DNA of 64,000 bases from Wolfiporia cocos (GCA_029448655.1 JACCLO010000001.1:1488001-1552000), one strand, 5' to 3'; shown: positions 34,388-45,030, numbered from the stretch's first letter. Notes: generated from the letters alone by a model not told the origin. Made by a program: numbers and translations.

Positions 34388-35899
34388 ATGGGGGATATTG
34401 GTGACCAACCCACCCGAGCCCCCGCTGATAAGTTTGAGTCCGCCGCACGCATTGCACTGGACGCCCTCCACTCAGCGGTCTCTGACTTCCGCTTCCAATT
34501 AACCGACCCTGAAAAAGAACAGCACTACTCGATCCTGGACCACTGGGGCGAGGCGGCGTGCTGCTTTGTCGATGCCATCCGCGTGGGATTGGCTGCACTC
34601 AAGGATGTCGGGATGGTCTCCTCGGATGCCGGCGACTTGGTACGTCGTGAACTTCAAAATGCCTCCGCTAACTACCCTCCACCGGGGGACACCCTGGACT
34701 ATGGGCCACCGGACGTTGACGTCCGGCCCTCCACGGGGTCCACACAACGGGACGACGTCACTTCTACCGTCCTCACAGCCCTCCAACCACTCCTACGATC
34801 CATGGATCGACGCTTCGCCAGCATCGAAGCGCGCCTTCGTGCTTCTGACGCCCGTCCTCCCGGGGCCACTAGCGCCCGTCAACGACCCGCCCACCAGCCC
34901 AACTCCGATACACCGCACCCTCCAAATGGCACCCGCTCGTACGCGGCAGCAGCGACCACGGAGCCCTCGATGCCCACGCAGACTAAGGACCCTCATGGGA
35001 GGACCCCACCTCAGACGCGCCCGAAGTCGAAAGGGCCGGCGAAGCCTGCACGCTGGATTGTACGTTTCGGCAACAACCCACCACCAGAACTACGTGATCG
35101 TGATCCCCTGATCATGGCCCGGGCCCTGCGCACGCGGCTGGCGGCGATTCCGACTGCGGCCGCGCTGACCGTCCTGGCGGTTGAGCGGACTGTATCCGGT
35201 AATCTCATACTGTCATTCACACCAACTTCACCTCGCAGAGACGTGGAGATGCATATCCCAACCATTCGAGCCGCCCTGGGCCTCGGCCCGGATGTCAGGA
35301 TCTCGCCTGACGTCCCATGGTCAAAACTTACACTGGGTTTTGTCCCCACGAGGCCCTCCCCGACAGACCCTGTTTTCTCAGAAGAGACACTCCTCGAATC
35401 ACTCCGACTCAATCCTGTCTTCGCCAAACTTCCCCTCGCGTATGGCCCACGTTGGGTTCGGCGAGAGGAGGACATGGCAGACCAGATCCGCAGCACGGTT
35501 TCACTGGGTTTCGAAGACCCGGATGGCTCCATTGCCCGAACCATACTAAAAACTGATGTTTTTCTCATGGGTGCCAGGACTAGGGTTCGAAAGTGGGAAG
35601 AGAAGCCCCGCCTCCAACAGTGCACCAGATGCTGGGAACTGGGCCACCATGCTCGTGCATGCACTCGCCCCCTTCGTTGCCGCCTGTGCGCTGGGAAACA
35701 CTCGGCAGTGGCGCACCGCACAAAGTGTGTCGGATGTGCCGCGGACAACCGGCCACAGCACGAACCATGCCCACACCTCAACTGTGCGAACTGTCAGCAG
35801 GCCCACGCAGCTGATGACCAGACTTGCCCTTCCAGGAGGGCCTACCGGACACCCCCTGTCACGCTTGCTAACACCGCCACAGATGAAGCTATGGCCTGA
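34388..35899 (+). CDS. LINE ORF1: gag-like RNA-binding protein
   Basis: The frame is open across the element boundary, but codons before 34307 are host DNA. The first in-frame ATG inside the element is at 34388, giving 503 residues. The C-terminal quarter has a row of zinc knuckles: CTRCWELGHHARAC, then CRLCAGKHSAVAH with RTKC, then CVGCAADN and CANCQQAHAADDQTC. These are gag-type motifs that coat the element RNA. The N-terminal half contains a helical segment and a proline/threonine-rich linker, then RWIVRFGN starting a likely RNA-recognition fold. The ORF stops with TGA at 35897-35899. Confidence 0.9.
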   Translation: MGDIGDQPTRAPADKFESAARIALDALHSAVSDFRFQLTDPEKEQHYSILDHWGEAACCFVDAIRVGLAALKDVGMVSSDAGDLVRRELQNASANYPPPGDTLDYGPPDVDVRPSTGSTQRDDVTSTVLTALQPLLRSMDRRFASIEARLRASDARPPGATSARQRPAHQPNSDTPHPPNGTRSYAAAATTEPSMPTQTKDPHGRTPPQTRPKSKGPAKPARWIVRFGNNPPPELRDRDPLIMARALRTRLAAIPTAAALTVLAVERTVSGNLILSFTPTSPRRDVEMHIPTIRAALGLGPDVRISPDVPWSKLTLGFVPTRPSPTDPVFSEETLLESLRLNPVFAKLPLAYGPRWVRREEDMADQIRSTVSLGFEDPDGSIARTILKTDVFLMGARTRVRKWEEKPRLQQCTRCWELGHHARACTRPLRCRLCAGKHSAVAHRTKCVGCAADNRPQHEPCPHLNCANCQQAHAADDQTCPSRRAYRTPPVTLANTATDEAMA

Positions 35900-38800
35900 T
35901 GCCTGGACATCACTTCCGTTTCCTCCAACTGAACGTCGCGCGGTCCAACCTGCGCATGCACATGATACTTAACGACGCCACTGACTACGATTTTATCCTC
36001 TTTCAGGAACCCTGGTGGAACCCAATTGGGACCACTCGATCAGACACTGACCCAACAGGGAACCCCGTGCTGGGCACGGTGGCCAACCCAGCTTGGGATG
36101 TCTTCCTCCCTGCCCTGCGCCCTGGACGTGGACGCCCCCGGGTGGCAACTTATGTCCGCCGCCGGGAGCCCCCACTTACCACCACGCTGCGGCCGGACCT
36201 TATTGACCATGATGACATAGTGCCCCTGGAGGTCACTTACGGTACGTCCCAATTTTTCGTAATCAATATATACAATGCAGGTGCCAACCGTGAAAACACG
36301 GCCCTCATGGCGCTTCTGAACATACTCCTGCCGGCATTCACACCCAGTGTATTGGCGGGAGATTTCAACCTACACCACCCTGCCTGGACCCCACCCGGGG
36401 GAGTCCCGCCGAGACACACAGCGGATGGTGATGCCCTGCTTGAGTGGGCCACCGCCAATGACCTCTTCCTGGCGAATGACCTGGACTGCCCTACTCACTA
36501 TGGTCATAATGGTCAGCGGGACTCCATCATTGACCTCACATGGTTCAATGGTGCTGGTATCGGGTGTTTTGATGACTGGGCCTTGCGGGAGGACCCTGCA
36601 TGGGACTCCGATCATGCGGCAATCTCTTGGATATGGACTAACCCAGATGAAGGAGCGGATGATCCCGCACCCACAGCGATGGGCCATCGCATTGACCCTG
36701 CCCGCCAGCGTGCATGGACAGAGGCCTTTGAAGCCCAACTCATGCTGGCCCCGCCCCCATCTCAATACACTACCCATGCAGATGTCGACCGGGGCAGCGA
36801 CCTCCTCCTTGCAGCATTCATGAATGCCACTTCCTCGTCAATGCCCAAACGGAAGTGCAATCCACTCCGATGGGCACGGTGGTGGAATGCTGACTGCGAC
36901 CGGGCCATAGCCGCAATTCGGAATGCCAGCGCTCATGACCGAGCCCAGCTACATGCTCAATTTCGTCGCACAGTCCGTCGTGCCAAGCAGGACTGGGCTA
37001 TGGAGACCTTGCAAGAGATACAGTCCTCGGATCCATGGTCGCTGGCAAAGTGGGCAGCGGGTACCCGCCGCAACCGTTTGGGGCCCATTCAAGGCCCGAA
37101 TGGGCTGCTGACTGACAACGTGGATAAGGCTCGTGTTTTTGCTGACACCTTTTTCCCTCAGATTGCTCCACCTGTAGAGATTCACCTCCCTGACGATCCA
37201 GAACCCCTCCCCCCACGCCCGTGCCATCCCATCACTGCACCGGAGGTTGCTGCTGCCCTGGCGGACACCTCAAACACGACTGCTCCGGGGATCTCAGGCA
37301 CCACCTGGCGTCTCATAAAATGGGCAATGAGATCCCCGGCAGCTCCACACCTGGTACGCTTCCTCAATGCCTCCCTTCAGCTGGGCCACCTTCCCCGCAA
37401 TCTCAAAACAGCAGTGGTTGTGGTGCTTCCCAAACCAAAAAAGTCAGACTACACTGCTGCCAAGTCATATCGCCCCATCTCCCTGATGGAGTGCCTCAGC
37501 AAACTCCTGGAGAAGATAGTAGCACGCCGCCTCATGTATGAAGTTGGCAAGTACAACCTCATCCCCACCAACCAATTTGGCGGGCGCGATAAGTCCTCTG
37601 TTATTGATGCAGGACTTGCACTGGTGCACGATGTACAAAGTGCATGGAAAGGGGGTAATGTTGTTTCCCTGTTGACGCTTGACATCTCTGGCTACTTCAA
37701 CAATGTCAACCATGCCCGCCTGCTACATACCCTGAAGCTTCTAGGTTTCAGTGTAGCAGTTGTGGAATGGGTATCCTCGTTCCTTGCGGATCGCACGGTT
37801 TGCATTCGCACTGATAATGCCATCAGTGACCCCTATCCGGTGGCGGGTGTAGGCATTCCGCAAGGCTCGCCTATCTCCCCTATCCTGTCCACCATATACT
37901 CTCTGCCTGCACTGACTGCTCTCGATCCGGGGCTTTTTCCACAGACATGCATAAAAGCCTATGTCGATGACATGGGGCTCTCTGCTGCTGGTCCCAGCCT
38001 GGATGTCACCACTGATCAGCTCGAGCGTGCCTTTCCTGTTGTCGTGGACAGGCTCACCCGCATTGGCCTGTCTGTCGACCTCGTGAAATCGGACCTTGTG
38101 CACTTCACCCGCCGTCGTGTGGACCCCAACTTGCACCCCCATGTCACCATTGCCCTACCGAACCTTCCCCCACATGTTGTTCCCCCATCACCTGTGATAC
38201 GGTGGTTGGGATTTTGGCTGGACACTCGCCTCACCTTCCGCCACCACATCTCAGTCATGGCAAGCAGGGCTCTCTCCACTATCTCCGCTCTGCGCATTTT
38301 GGCCAACACCATCCGGGGGCTCTCAATCGCCCCTGCTCGCCTCCTCTACACATCCACAGTCCTACCAGTACTCGCTTTTGGTGCCCCACTCTACTATACC
38401 GGACGCCGCCAGAAGTCTCTCATCCGACCCCTTGAACGTGCCCAGGCAGCCGGTCTCCGTTGGCTCCTGGGTGCATTCCGAACCTCTCCCATCCCCGAAC
38501 TCCACCACATTGCTGCCATCCTACCTATCCCCCTCCTACTCCGCCGCATCTCCACCAACGCCGCCATCCGCATCCACACGCTCCCCACGTCAGCCCAAAT
38601 TCGAACACGCCTACCTCCCCCCTGGCCCCTTCCACGGAACCAGACAGCCCCCTACCCATTATCAGATACTATAGTTAGACGTAGCAGACACCCCCTTACG
38701 ATAGTTCATCACCTCGCTTCCCTTATACCTGTAGATGCCGAGACCACTGACCCGTACTATACAGCACCCTGGGAACGACAACACGGCTGGGGAGAACGGT

Positions 38801-39828
38801 TGCAAGCTGACGTTCCGGACTCACGGCTGACCAAGGACCAACGCAAGGCGTACATCGACGGGCTGCAGACGATGCTTGCCCGGGGCCGAACGGACCCCTC
38901 CACCCTCTTCATCTTCACCGACGGATCCCGGCGGCGCGCTGGCCGGCCACACCGCCTGACAGGAGCGGGCTACGCCGCGTATCTTGCGGGCGCAGAGGTT
39001 CGCAGCAGTCAACTGGGGCTCGGCCGAAAAGCCAGTATCTACGATGCAGAACTCCTCGCTTTGGCCGCTGCAGCTTTCGCCCTACCGGCCCTCCTTGCTC
39101 GCCACCCGACTGTTTGCACGGTCTATTTCCTGGCGGACAATCAAGCCGCCCTTCGGGCAGCACCGGACACCACAGACCACCCGGGACAAACATTGTCCAT
39201 CCTCTTCCGAAAACACCTCGATGAGGCTCTGCGAACCCACGCCGCCCTCTCAGTCCACCTACGGTGGTGCCCCAGCCACAGCGGAGTCCAGGGAAACGAG
39301 CGCGCAGATAGCCTGGCAAGGCAGGCAGTTACGTGCCGGTCAGTCGTCCCGCCCTCCCTATCATGGCTCAGAGAGCACAATCGGGCAAAAGCGCTGCAGC
39401 GCTGGAAAGCGGACTGGGCCGGCCGCCCACACACAAACGCAGCAGGCGTCGCCCTGACCGACGCCCCATCACTCCGACTCTCCCGTTTTCACCGGACCTA
39501 CACAGGGCCCCGACACGTACATGCTCGCATTGTCCAGCTTAGCCTTGGCCACGGCCATTTCGGGGAATACTACCGCCGTTTCGTCCCGTCTGAGTCCCCT
39601 CACTGCCCATGTGACGGGACAACCCTGCAGACACGGGAGCACATCCTCGTTGACTGCCCCCTGCATGCTGATGCACGCCACCACCTGCGCGCCGCCTCCC
39701 AATCGCTGAACGTCCGCGTCCTTCTGTCCACGCCGAAGGGCCTCAACGCCATCGCGCTGTTCCTCAAGGCCACTACGGCATTCGCGAAGTCCGCAGCCCC
39801 CCCTACCGTTGTTGTCGACCCAGGGTAA
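35899..39828 (+). CDS. LINE ORF2: endonuclease, reverse transcriptase, RNase H
   Basis: A single frame of 1309 residues. The endonuclease starts at the N-terminus (LQLNVARSN, FQEPWW, LAGDFNLHHPAW, DSDHAAISW). The reverse transcriptase spans about residues 490-770 with SYRPISLMECLSKLLEKIV, FGGRDKSS, LDISGYFNNV, GIPQGSPISPILS and the catalytic YVDD at about 688-691. RNase H begins at about residue 1005 with FTDGS, then YDAELLALAAA, LADNQAA and HSGVQGNERADSLA; its four acidic positions are all present. The C-terminal region has a Cys/His pattern, CPCDGTT then HILVDCPLH. The start ATG overlaps the ORF1 stop as TGATG, pointing to translation by termination and reinitiation. No stop or frameshift interrupts the frame. 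Confidence 0.95.
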   Translation: MPGHHFRFLQLNVARSNLRMHMILNDATDYDFILFQEPWWNPIGTTRSDTDPTGNPVLGTVANPAWDVFLPALRPGRGRPRVATYVRRREPPLTTTLRPDLIDHDDIVPLEVTYGTSQFFVINIYNAGANRENTALMALLNILLPAFTPSVLAGDFNLHHPAWTPPGGVPPRHTADGDALLEWATANDLFLANDLDCPTHYGHNGQRDSIIDLTWFNGAGIGCFDDWALREDPAWDSDHAAISWIWTNPDEGADDPAPTAMGHRIDPARQRAWTEAFEAQLMLAPPPSQYTTHADVDRGSDLLLAAFMNATSSSMPKRKCNPLRWARWWNADCDRAIAAIRNASAHDRAQLHAQFRRTVRRAKQDWAMETLQEIQSSDPWSLAKWAAGTRRNRLGPIQGPNGLLTDNVDKARVFADTFFPQIAPPVEIHLPDDPEPLPPRPCHPITAPEVAAALADTSNTTAPGISGTTWRLIKWAMRSPAAPHLVRFLNASLQLGHLPRNLKTAVVVVLPKPKKSDYTAAKSYRPISLMECLSKLLEKIVARRLMYEVGKYNLIPTNQFGGRDKSSVIDAGLALVHDVQSAWKGGNVVSLLTLDISGYFNNVNHARLLHTLKLLGFSVAVVEWVSSFLADRTVCIRTDNAISDPYPVAGVGIPQGSPISPILSTIYSLPALTALDPGLFPQTCIKAYVDDMGLSAAGPSLDVTTDQLERAFPVVVDRLTRIGLSVDLVKSDLVHFTRRRVDPNLHPHVTIALPNLPPHVVPPSPVIRWLGFWLDTRLTFRHHISVMASRALSTISALRILANTIRGLSIAPARLLYTSTVLPVLAFGAPLYYTGRRQKSLIRPLERAQAAGLRWLLGAFRTSPIPELHHIAAILPIPLLLRRISTNAAIRIHTLPTSAQIRTRLPPPWPLPRNQTAPYPLSDTIVRRSRHPLTIVHHLASLIPVDAETTDPYYTAPWERQHGWGERLQADVPDSRLTKDQRKAYIDGLQTMLARGRTDPSTLFIFTDGSRRRAGRPHRLTGAGYAAYLAGAEVRSSQLGLGRKASIYDAELLALAAAAFALPALLARHPTVCTVYFLADNQAALRAAPDTTDHPGQTLSILFRKHLDEALRTHAALSVHLRWCPSHSGVQGNERADSLARQAVTCRSVVPPSLSWLREHNRAKALQRWKADWAGRPHTNAAGVALTDAPSLRLSRFHRTYTGPRHVHARIVQLSLGHGHFGEYYRRFVPSESPHCPCDGTTLQTREHILVDCPLHADARHHLRAASQSLNVRVLLSTPKGLNAIALFLKATTAFAKSAAPPTVVVDPG

Positions 39829-40023
39829 GTCCCGCATGGAGACCTACCTGAACTCCCTTAGATACCATCGCATTCGCACCTCCCTACACATGGTCTACCG
39901 AACGCATAACCCTATCCGCCCCATCCCAAAAGCCCCGCCTTCCGCCCACTAATGCCGCATTTAGTCGTAGTTACTTGACGCGGGATACAAATGTACTTAA
40001 AAAAAAAAAAAAAAAAAAAAAAA
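39829..40023 (+). other. LINE 3' untranslated region and poly-A tail
   Basis: About 170 bases separate the ORF2 stop from an uninterrupted run of 25 A (39999-40023), the usual mark of target-primed reverse transcription. Confidence 0.9.
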
Positions 40024-40036
40024 GCGCATCACGTGC
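40022..40036. repeat. Target-site duplication, right copy
   Basis: This copy is identical to 34292-34306 and follows the poly-A run directly. Confidence 0.9.
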
Positions 40037-41030
40037 ATATGGGCGTCTGTTGGACTGGCTTCAATTTTGGGGGGACAAGTCAACAGTCAACCTTCTCCTT
40101 GTCAGTCGAAGGTAATTACAAGTCCTGCCACTAGCGTCTCCCCGCATTTTTTTTCCAGACATGGAAATGCACACTACAGGTGTACCAGCAATGCGTCGTG
40201 CCGAGAATCAAACAGGCTTCCAAACAGCAACTCGCTCCATGTCTCCATACACTAGATTCTGCGACGCTCACGATCACTGGAGCTAGGCAATGATCTGGTT
40301 CAAGTGCACATCATATCTCTGCTTCAATCACCGGTTTACCACGATGCGTTTGGAGCTGACAGCTATAAGATCCGATCCGGACCATCAACTAAACAGGGAC
40401 ATTGGCTTGCCTGGCACGATTCGTAGACAAGGCTATACAATCTCATTTGTTGTGTGACGTTAGAATGCTCTTCTGATCTCATGTTCTGACCTCTAAAGAT
40501 CATTCCTGTCATTCTGGCGCTGGGATTGTCAATGATCGTTTCACAGTATCGTGGCCGGGCTCGAACGAACTCTCCTTCGGGCTTCGTCACTAATCATAGA
40601 CTATACTAGGACGGTGAACTTGTGCCATTCCGTCACATATCACTCAATGCGCATTCGTGCGCATCAGTTTTGCAAGGGCTCAGGATCCCTCACGTGTCGT
40701 TGTGGCCCTCATGTGCATGACCGTATATGCTGTGGCCACCCACGAAGCAGTGGCCTTCTCGGAGTCTGAAATCGGTTGCATGTACATCTGCTTGACAACA
40801 GTGGCCAGCTCTTGCATTGGGCATTTACCATGCGGAGCTCTATGCGCAATCGGAGCTTGGATGAAATATTCAACAGCGTGCATGAAACCTGTTCGTTGCG
40901 ATCTCGGTCGTTCTCCTCGTGGCCACAGGCCACCACCGATGTGTCAGCCCTAGCCAACCTGACACGAGGAGAGCCATTCCGATAAATTGGTGAGCCATTT
41001 TCCACCTCCTCCTCGTGCCCCTGGCTGTAG
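40037..41030. other. Region upstream of the F-box/LRR-like gene
   Basis: I looked here for an F-box-encoding first exon of the next gene and found none I would defend. The last part, 40990-41030, looks like an intron (GTGAGC to CTGTAG). Confidence 0.4.
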
Positions 41031-42331
41031 GAATTCGTCTGCGCACATCTGAACACACCCACAAACTCTTCGCTCCCAACAAACCACTCACTCTACAGAT
41101 GACGTTCATCTACATCCCGCTTTGTAAAGTGAACCCTTGGACCCAGCTCCTCATCGCTGCCTCAATCGAGCGTTCGATCGAACGGGGAATCGACATTCTT
41201 GTGACGCCGGGAAATCGGGAATTGTCAGCGGAATTGGAAGCCCAATGTTGCACAGTTGTTTTCAAGATTCTCAAACAGTTTATCGGCTCCATACGCAATC
41301 TCAGCGTGGTAGTCCATAACATGACCACGATCGCGGAAACCCTTCCTTATTTGGCGGGTAATGCAGAACGCTTGCAGTCTCTAAACTTGGTGGTGCTTTG
41401 TTCCGACCCGGACGCGGCTTTCCCTGTCTTGCAGCCCCTTCAGCTCATGATCAAAGCGCCCCAGATTCGCCGGGTTGAGGTGGGATCAGTGCCTATCACT
41501 GTCTCGCAATCAGATGTATCGTCCGTGCAAGAACTCGCCATACGTTCTCGGGTCAGCTGCATCGACAGGTCCTGCTGTGGCATTCTACAATCCGCAGCGG
41601 ACTTCTACAGACTGCGCCGACTCGAGCTGCATGATATGTCCTACGACTTCAAACTGGATTTTATGTCCTCTTACTTCAAACCGGAAATAGCGCAAGGTAT
41701 TCGAAGAACCCTCCGGTTCGAATTCCTGGAGGAACTAGCGCTGGGATGCGTAGACGCGGACTTTATCGAGGAGGTGCTCATCAACATAGAAGCACCCAAC
41801 CTCAAGAAGGTGATCATCACCCCAAACTACTCGCAACATTTTTCAGCACAGAATGAACTTCGCGACAAATTCCCCCGCCTCGAGTGTGTGGTGATCAACA
41901 ATGCATCACCCCAGCTGTTGCGCTGCATATATTGCCTGCTCGAGCCGAAGGATATCTATCTTCAGCACTTGGAAAGCATCGACGACATTCTTTTAGATCT
42001 CTCGAGCGGCTCCTGTATTCCGTGCTGCAAGACAGCAAAGAAAATGCAGATTTGGGGCGCAAATGTCTCCGCCGAAAAGCTTCACACACTGGTTGAAATC
42101 CGAAAGTCTACATCTTGTGCGCTCAGGGAATTAAAGGTCCACACTGGCATCGATAACTGTCTATGGGGAGATCGGTCCTGGTTCCAAGAAAATGTGGAGA
42201 CCTTTTCATGGGAAACCGTCCTCGACCTTGCTTCACTCGAGCACAATCGAAGGATACAGTTGTCCTGTGAGAGGATCAAGGATGAGCAGAAAGTGAGTCG
42301 TCAAGATCTTTGCAGAGTTTGCCATTCCTGA
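41031..42331 (+). CDS. F-box/LRR-like protein body, 5' end uncertain
   Basis: One long open frame of about 430 residues follows a GTGAGC...CTGTAG intron-like segment. The first ATG in frame is at 41099. The start of the frame (APNKPLTLQMTFIYIPLCK, SIERSIERGIDILV) resembles the region just after the F-box in the expanded basidiomycete F-box family, where tryptophan-containing text precedes a repeat solenoid. The rest alternates short strands and helices with leucine spacing (LQSLNLVVL, LRRLELHDM, LEELALGCVD, LKKVIITPN), as in irregular LRR proteins. The F-box itself is not seen, so an exon is missing from my model or the gene is truncated. A GTGAGT at about 42292 could start another intron, giving a different C-terminus via an acceptor near 42370. 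Substrate and function are unknown. Confidence 0.65.
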
Positions 42332-43093
42332 CTGAAGAGTTAGGACGAGGTCCTCTCCCGTCCCCTTACAGTCATTCATAGGGAAAACTCCGTCTTTTGG
42401 TCGTATTAAATATTATTGCCGCGGATATGTGTGTGGGTCAAAAGTCAATGCGTATGTCCAACAGTTACCGGCATGAAGTGTTTCAGCCCGCGTCCCACTG
42501 TCCGATCACGATTTCATAGAAATATGGTACTCTGCTGGAACGACGACATTCGGCTTGAGATCCAACATGAGGGTCAAAGCCCCAGCGTATAGCTTAGACC
42601 ACTGCACCTATCTCTATGGCTTTAGAGATTGCTTCACATTCGCAGCATCAACATTGAGAACAAGGGTAGCGCTGACACCGGCAAGGCCCGCTACGAAATC
42701 TTGGGGATCTTGAGATGTCAGGAGCACATAGAGATCCTCAATGGCCCAGTCTAATGACGAATGTGACACAGCAAGGCTCAACCTTCGGATAGACGGGCTA
42801 TATAACTACATAGGGCCACGTAAACATGACGCGTCGCGGTCCCTCGTATGATGCCGACCGTCACACGGCGAGCTAGCTATCAAAAGTTGGTTGCGCTCGG
42901 CCATCGCTTATCCTTGTTCATTTTAGCGAGCTCACTAAAATGATCTACATTATTGCATCGTTGTACAACATCGGATCTAGTAGTGGAATGCGAAGAGCTT
43001 CATACCGCTAGCGATGGTAGGGTCGTCGACAAAGTTTTTATTGGCGATGCGAAGGTCTATAACGAAACTGCTGACAAATGTTCCTGATCACAC
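42332..43093. other. Intergenic
   Basis: Apart from a possible last exon of the preceding gene (about 42371-42480) I see nothing coding here. Confidence 0.4.
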
Positions 43094-43099
43094 AAAAAA
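43094..43099 (-). terminator. RNA polymerase III terminator
   Basis: On the minus strand a run of six T follows the tRNA discriminator base immediately. Confidence 0.85.
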
Positions 43100-43211
43100 C
43101 GACACCAGTGAGATTTGAACTCACGCCCTCAAAGAGGAACAGATTGTACTGGGGTTCGAACCCTCGAACATTCGTTCGAATCTGTCGCCGTAACCACTTG
43201 GCTATAGTGCC
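43100..43211 (-). tRNA. tRNA-Ser(CGA) with a 30-base intron
   Basis: The minus-strand sequence folds as a class II tRNA. The acceptor GGCACTA pairs with TGGTGTC (two G-U pairs) with discriminator G. The D arm is GCC/GGC, and the A box TAGCCAAGTGG is a full consensus match. The anticodon stem ACAGA/TCTGT encloses TTCGAAA with anticodon CGA at 43178-43176. The long variable arm is CCTC-TTT-GAGG, and the T arm is GTGAG-TTCAAAT-CTCAC. An intron of 30 bases (43174-43145) follows position 37, the canonical site. It contains the perfect palindrome GGGTTCGAACCC, which also matches the B-box consensus. Intron-bearing tRNA-Ser(CGA) genes are known in yeast. Confidence 0.93.
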
Positions 43212-43285
43212 CTGAGGTCTGCACAACGTGCAACAGCTATTAATCATTCCTCACTCTCTAGATATCAAGACATTGTGGCGCACAG

Positions 43286-44718
43286 ATGTCGCACTTGCCA
43301 CAGACCATGTCTGTTAGTGATCCCTTGAGCAATGGCGACGGCTCGACATCCTCCCCTATTGTGATTCTATCCACCTCACCGCCTGATCACGATCCACCTC
43401 CACCCTATCCATCTCAGGAGCGACGCACACGAGCACAACGTTCAGGGCGAAGACGTCGTACGCTCGACCCGAACCAGGAGGAGACGCAGAATGCTTCGCA
43501 CGTACTATCTATAGCCACCGGCGGCGGCCCCGAATATGAAGCTTTCTCAGGTTCAATGCAACATTCACCCTACTCTGAGGATCGCAATGCAGATGCTTCA
43601 GAAACGACACCCCTGCTAGCACCGTCCCCGCGCAGCACCCCGCGGTTACCATTGGGACAGGTCACGCGGCAGCGTACGCTCTCTCTCACGAGCACTGTGC
43701 GCTCGACCAACTCTATCGCACCGTCGCTGGCTCAGACGGTTCTGTCCGCGTTTAATCCGGAGCGGGATGATGACCTAGATCCGCACTGTGGAGGTGAACC
43801 TCGGGATGACGACGGAGAGAGCGATGGAGAAGGCCTGCTCGATTCCCCGCCGCTGCGACATCATGGCAACTTGGATGTGCAGCAACGTGCGTTTGTAGCC
43901 GAGCTCTCAAGCCGGGGATTCGCTCGTCAGAGGAGCATTCCATGGCATATCAAGTTACGGAAGTACTTCCGCCCTATGGGCAAGCTTGCGTACTATTCCT
44001 CCCTGTTTCACTTACTCGTCCTCAACTTTCCGTATGCTCTGCTGGCATGGGTCTATCTCTTTGTTTTCACGGTGGTGAGCATCTTGAGATCGTCACAAGA
44101 GGGACTGATTCAGCCACGATTGCTCACGCACATACGCAGGCCGGAACAACCACTCTGATGGCGCTACCCCTTGGCGCTGTCCTGTGTTTCTTGGATCTAA
44201 TCGGCGCGCGTATTATATCCCGAGGCGAGGTAACCATTCATGTTTCTTTACATTCGTGTCTGGAATACGACTGAGATATCGCAATGCCATGATCCCAGCT
44301 CGTGTTGCAGGCCACATTTCACGGCCCTCTAGCATATCCAATATCAAATCCACCACTTCCCATATTCGTTCGCCGTCGACCACCTACCGCAGCAGAGATC
44401 GAAGACGGTCTAGATTACGTTGTCGAGACTTCCTTCTACCGTAATGCATATGCACTGGTTCGTCAACCCGTGAACAACAGTGTATCTAGGTGCTCACATG
44501 CTGACTAGTTCACTGACCCCACGTCCTATCAAGCACTGTTTTACTTCCTCGTGATCAAGCCTGGAATCACGATCATCTTTGGTCTCCTACTCCTCATCCT
44601 TGTTCCTATTTCATTCGTGCTTGTATGGCCCGCCCCCGCCACGCTGCGCCTCGCGCGTCGCCTCGGGATTTGGCAGGCCAACGTCGCTTTCGAAGGTCTC
44701 TGTCTCACTGTACGTTAA
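43286..44718 (+). CDS. Multi-span membrane protein with long disordered N-terminus
   Basis: Exons 43286-44074, 44140-44229, 44311-44457 and 44509-44718 give 411 residues; phases agree and junctions are GT-AG, although the third donor (GTTCGT) is weak. Residues 1-210 are rich in Ser, Pro, Asp and Arg and look disordered (PPDHDPPPPYPSQ, ETTPLLAPSPRSTPRLP). A membrane region follows: LAYYSSLFHLLVLNFPYALL, WVYLFVFTV, TLMALPLGAVLCFLDLIGA, then a soluble segment HGPLAYP, and finally FYFLVIKPGITIIFGLLLL with ILVPISFVLVWPAP. The order resembles fungal proteins with a putative sensor-type membrane domain; I am not certain of the family. The end may instead use a GTACGT donor at 44710 and extend some 25 residues. 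The upstream tRNA is transcribed in the opposite direction. Confidence 0.75.
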
Positions 44719-45030
44719 ACAAACGATGTACACGCGCAGGGCCACCTTCTGGCCACCGCCATGTTTGTCAGGTATATTAGTGTACATTTCTCATACGATA
44801 TAGCTCCATCACCACCAACACTGCACTGACTTCACATCACCAACATCTTACTGCGCATCGACCCCGCATGGCCCTATACCCACCTTATAAACTAATATGC
44901 ACTTCCCTGAGCGGGTAGACCGTGTGGGAAGAATTGCTTAAACACATCTGGGTAGTGTCGTTGCGCGACATCTGGGTGGCTCCTGCAAATCACTATCAGT
45001 AACTCCAAGAGCTGTCACCTATGTTGATGC
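44719..45030. other. Short intergenic between convergent genes
   Basis: Nothing is seen beyond the 3' ends of the two convergent genes. Confidence 0.5.

Larger units (their letters stand above)
34307..40023 (+). mobile_element. Non-LTR retrotransposon (LINE, Tad-like), full two-ORF copy
   Basis: The element lies between 13-15-base target duplications and ends in 25 A residues (39999-40023). It carries ORF1 with CCHC zinc knuckles, and ORF2 with apurinic-type endonuclease, reverse transcriptase and RNase H in one frame. This architecture is that of the Tad1 group common in fungi. The two ORFs are joined by a TGATG stop/start overlap. Both are uninterrupted. The leader before the first in-frame ORF1 ATG is only about 80 bases, so the 5' end may be slightly truncated. 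The element is richer in C than its flanks. Removing it restores a continuous host sequence around GCGCATCACGTGC. Confidence 0.93.

Noticed and set aside
43140..43170. A second tRNA overlapping the tRNA-Ser because of an extra GGTTCGAACCC
   Set aside because: No acceptor or D arm can be drawn for it; the sequence lies at the canonical intron site after position 37.
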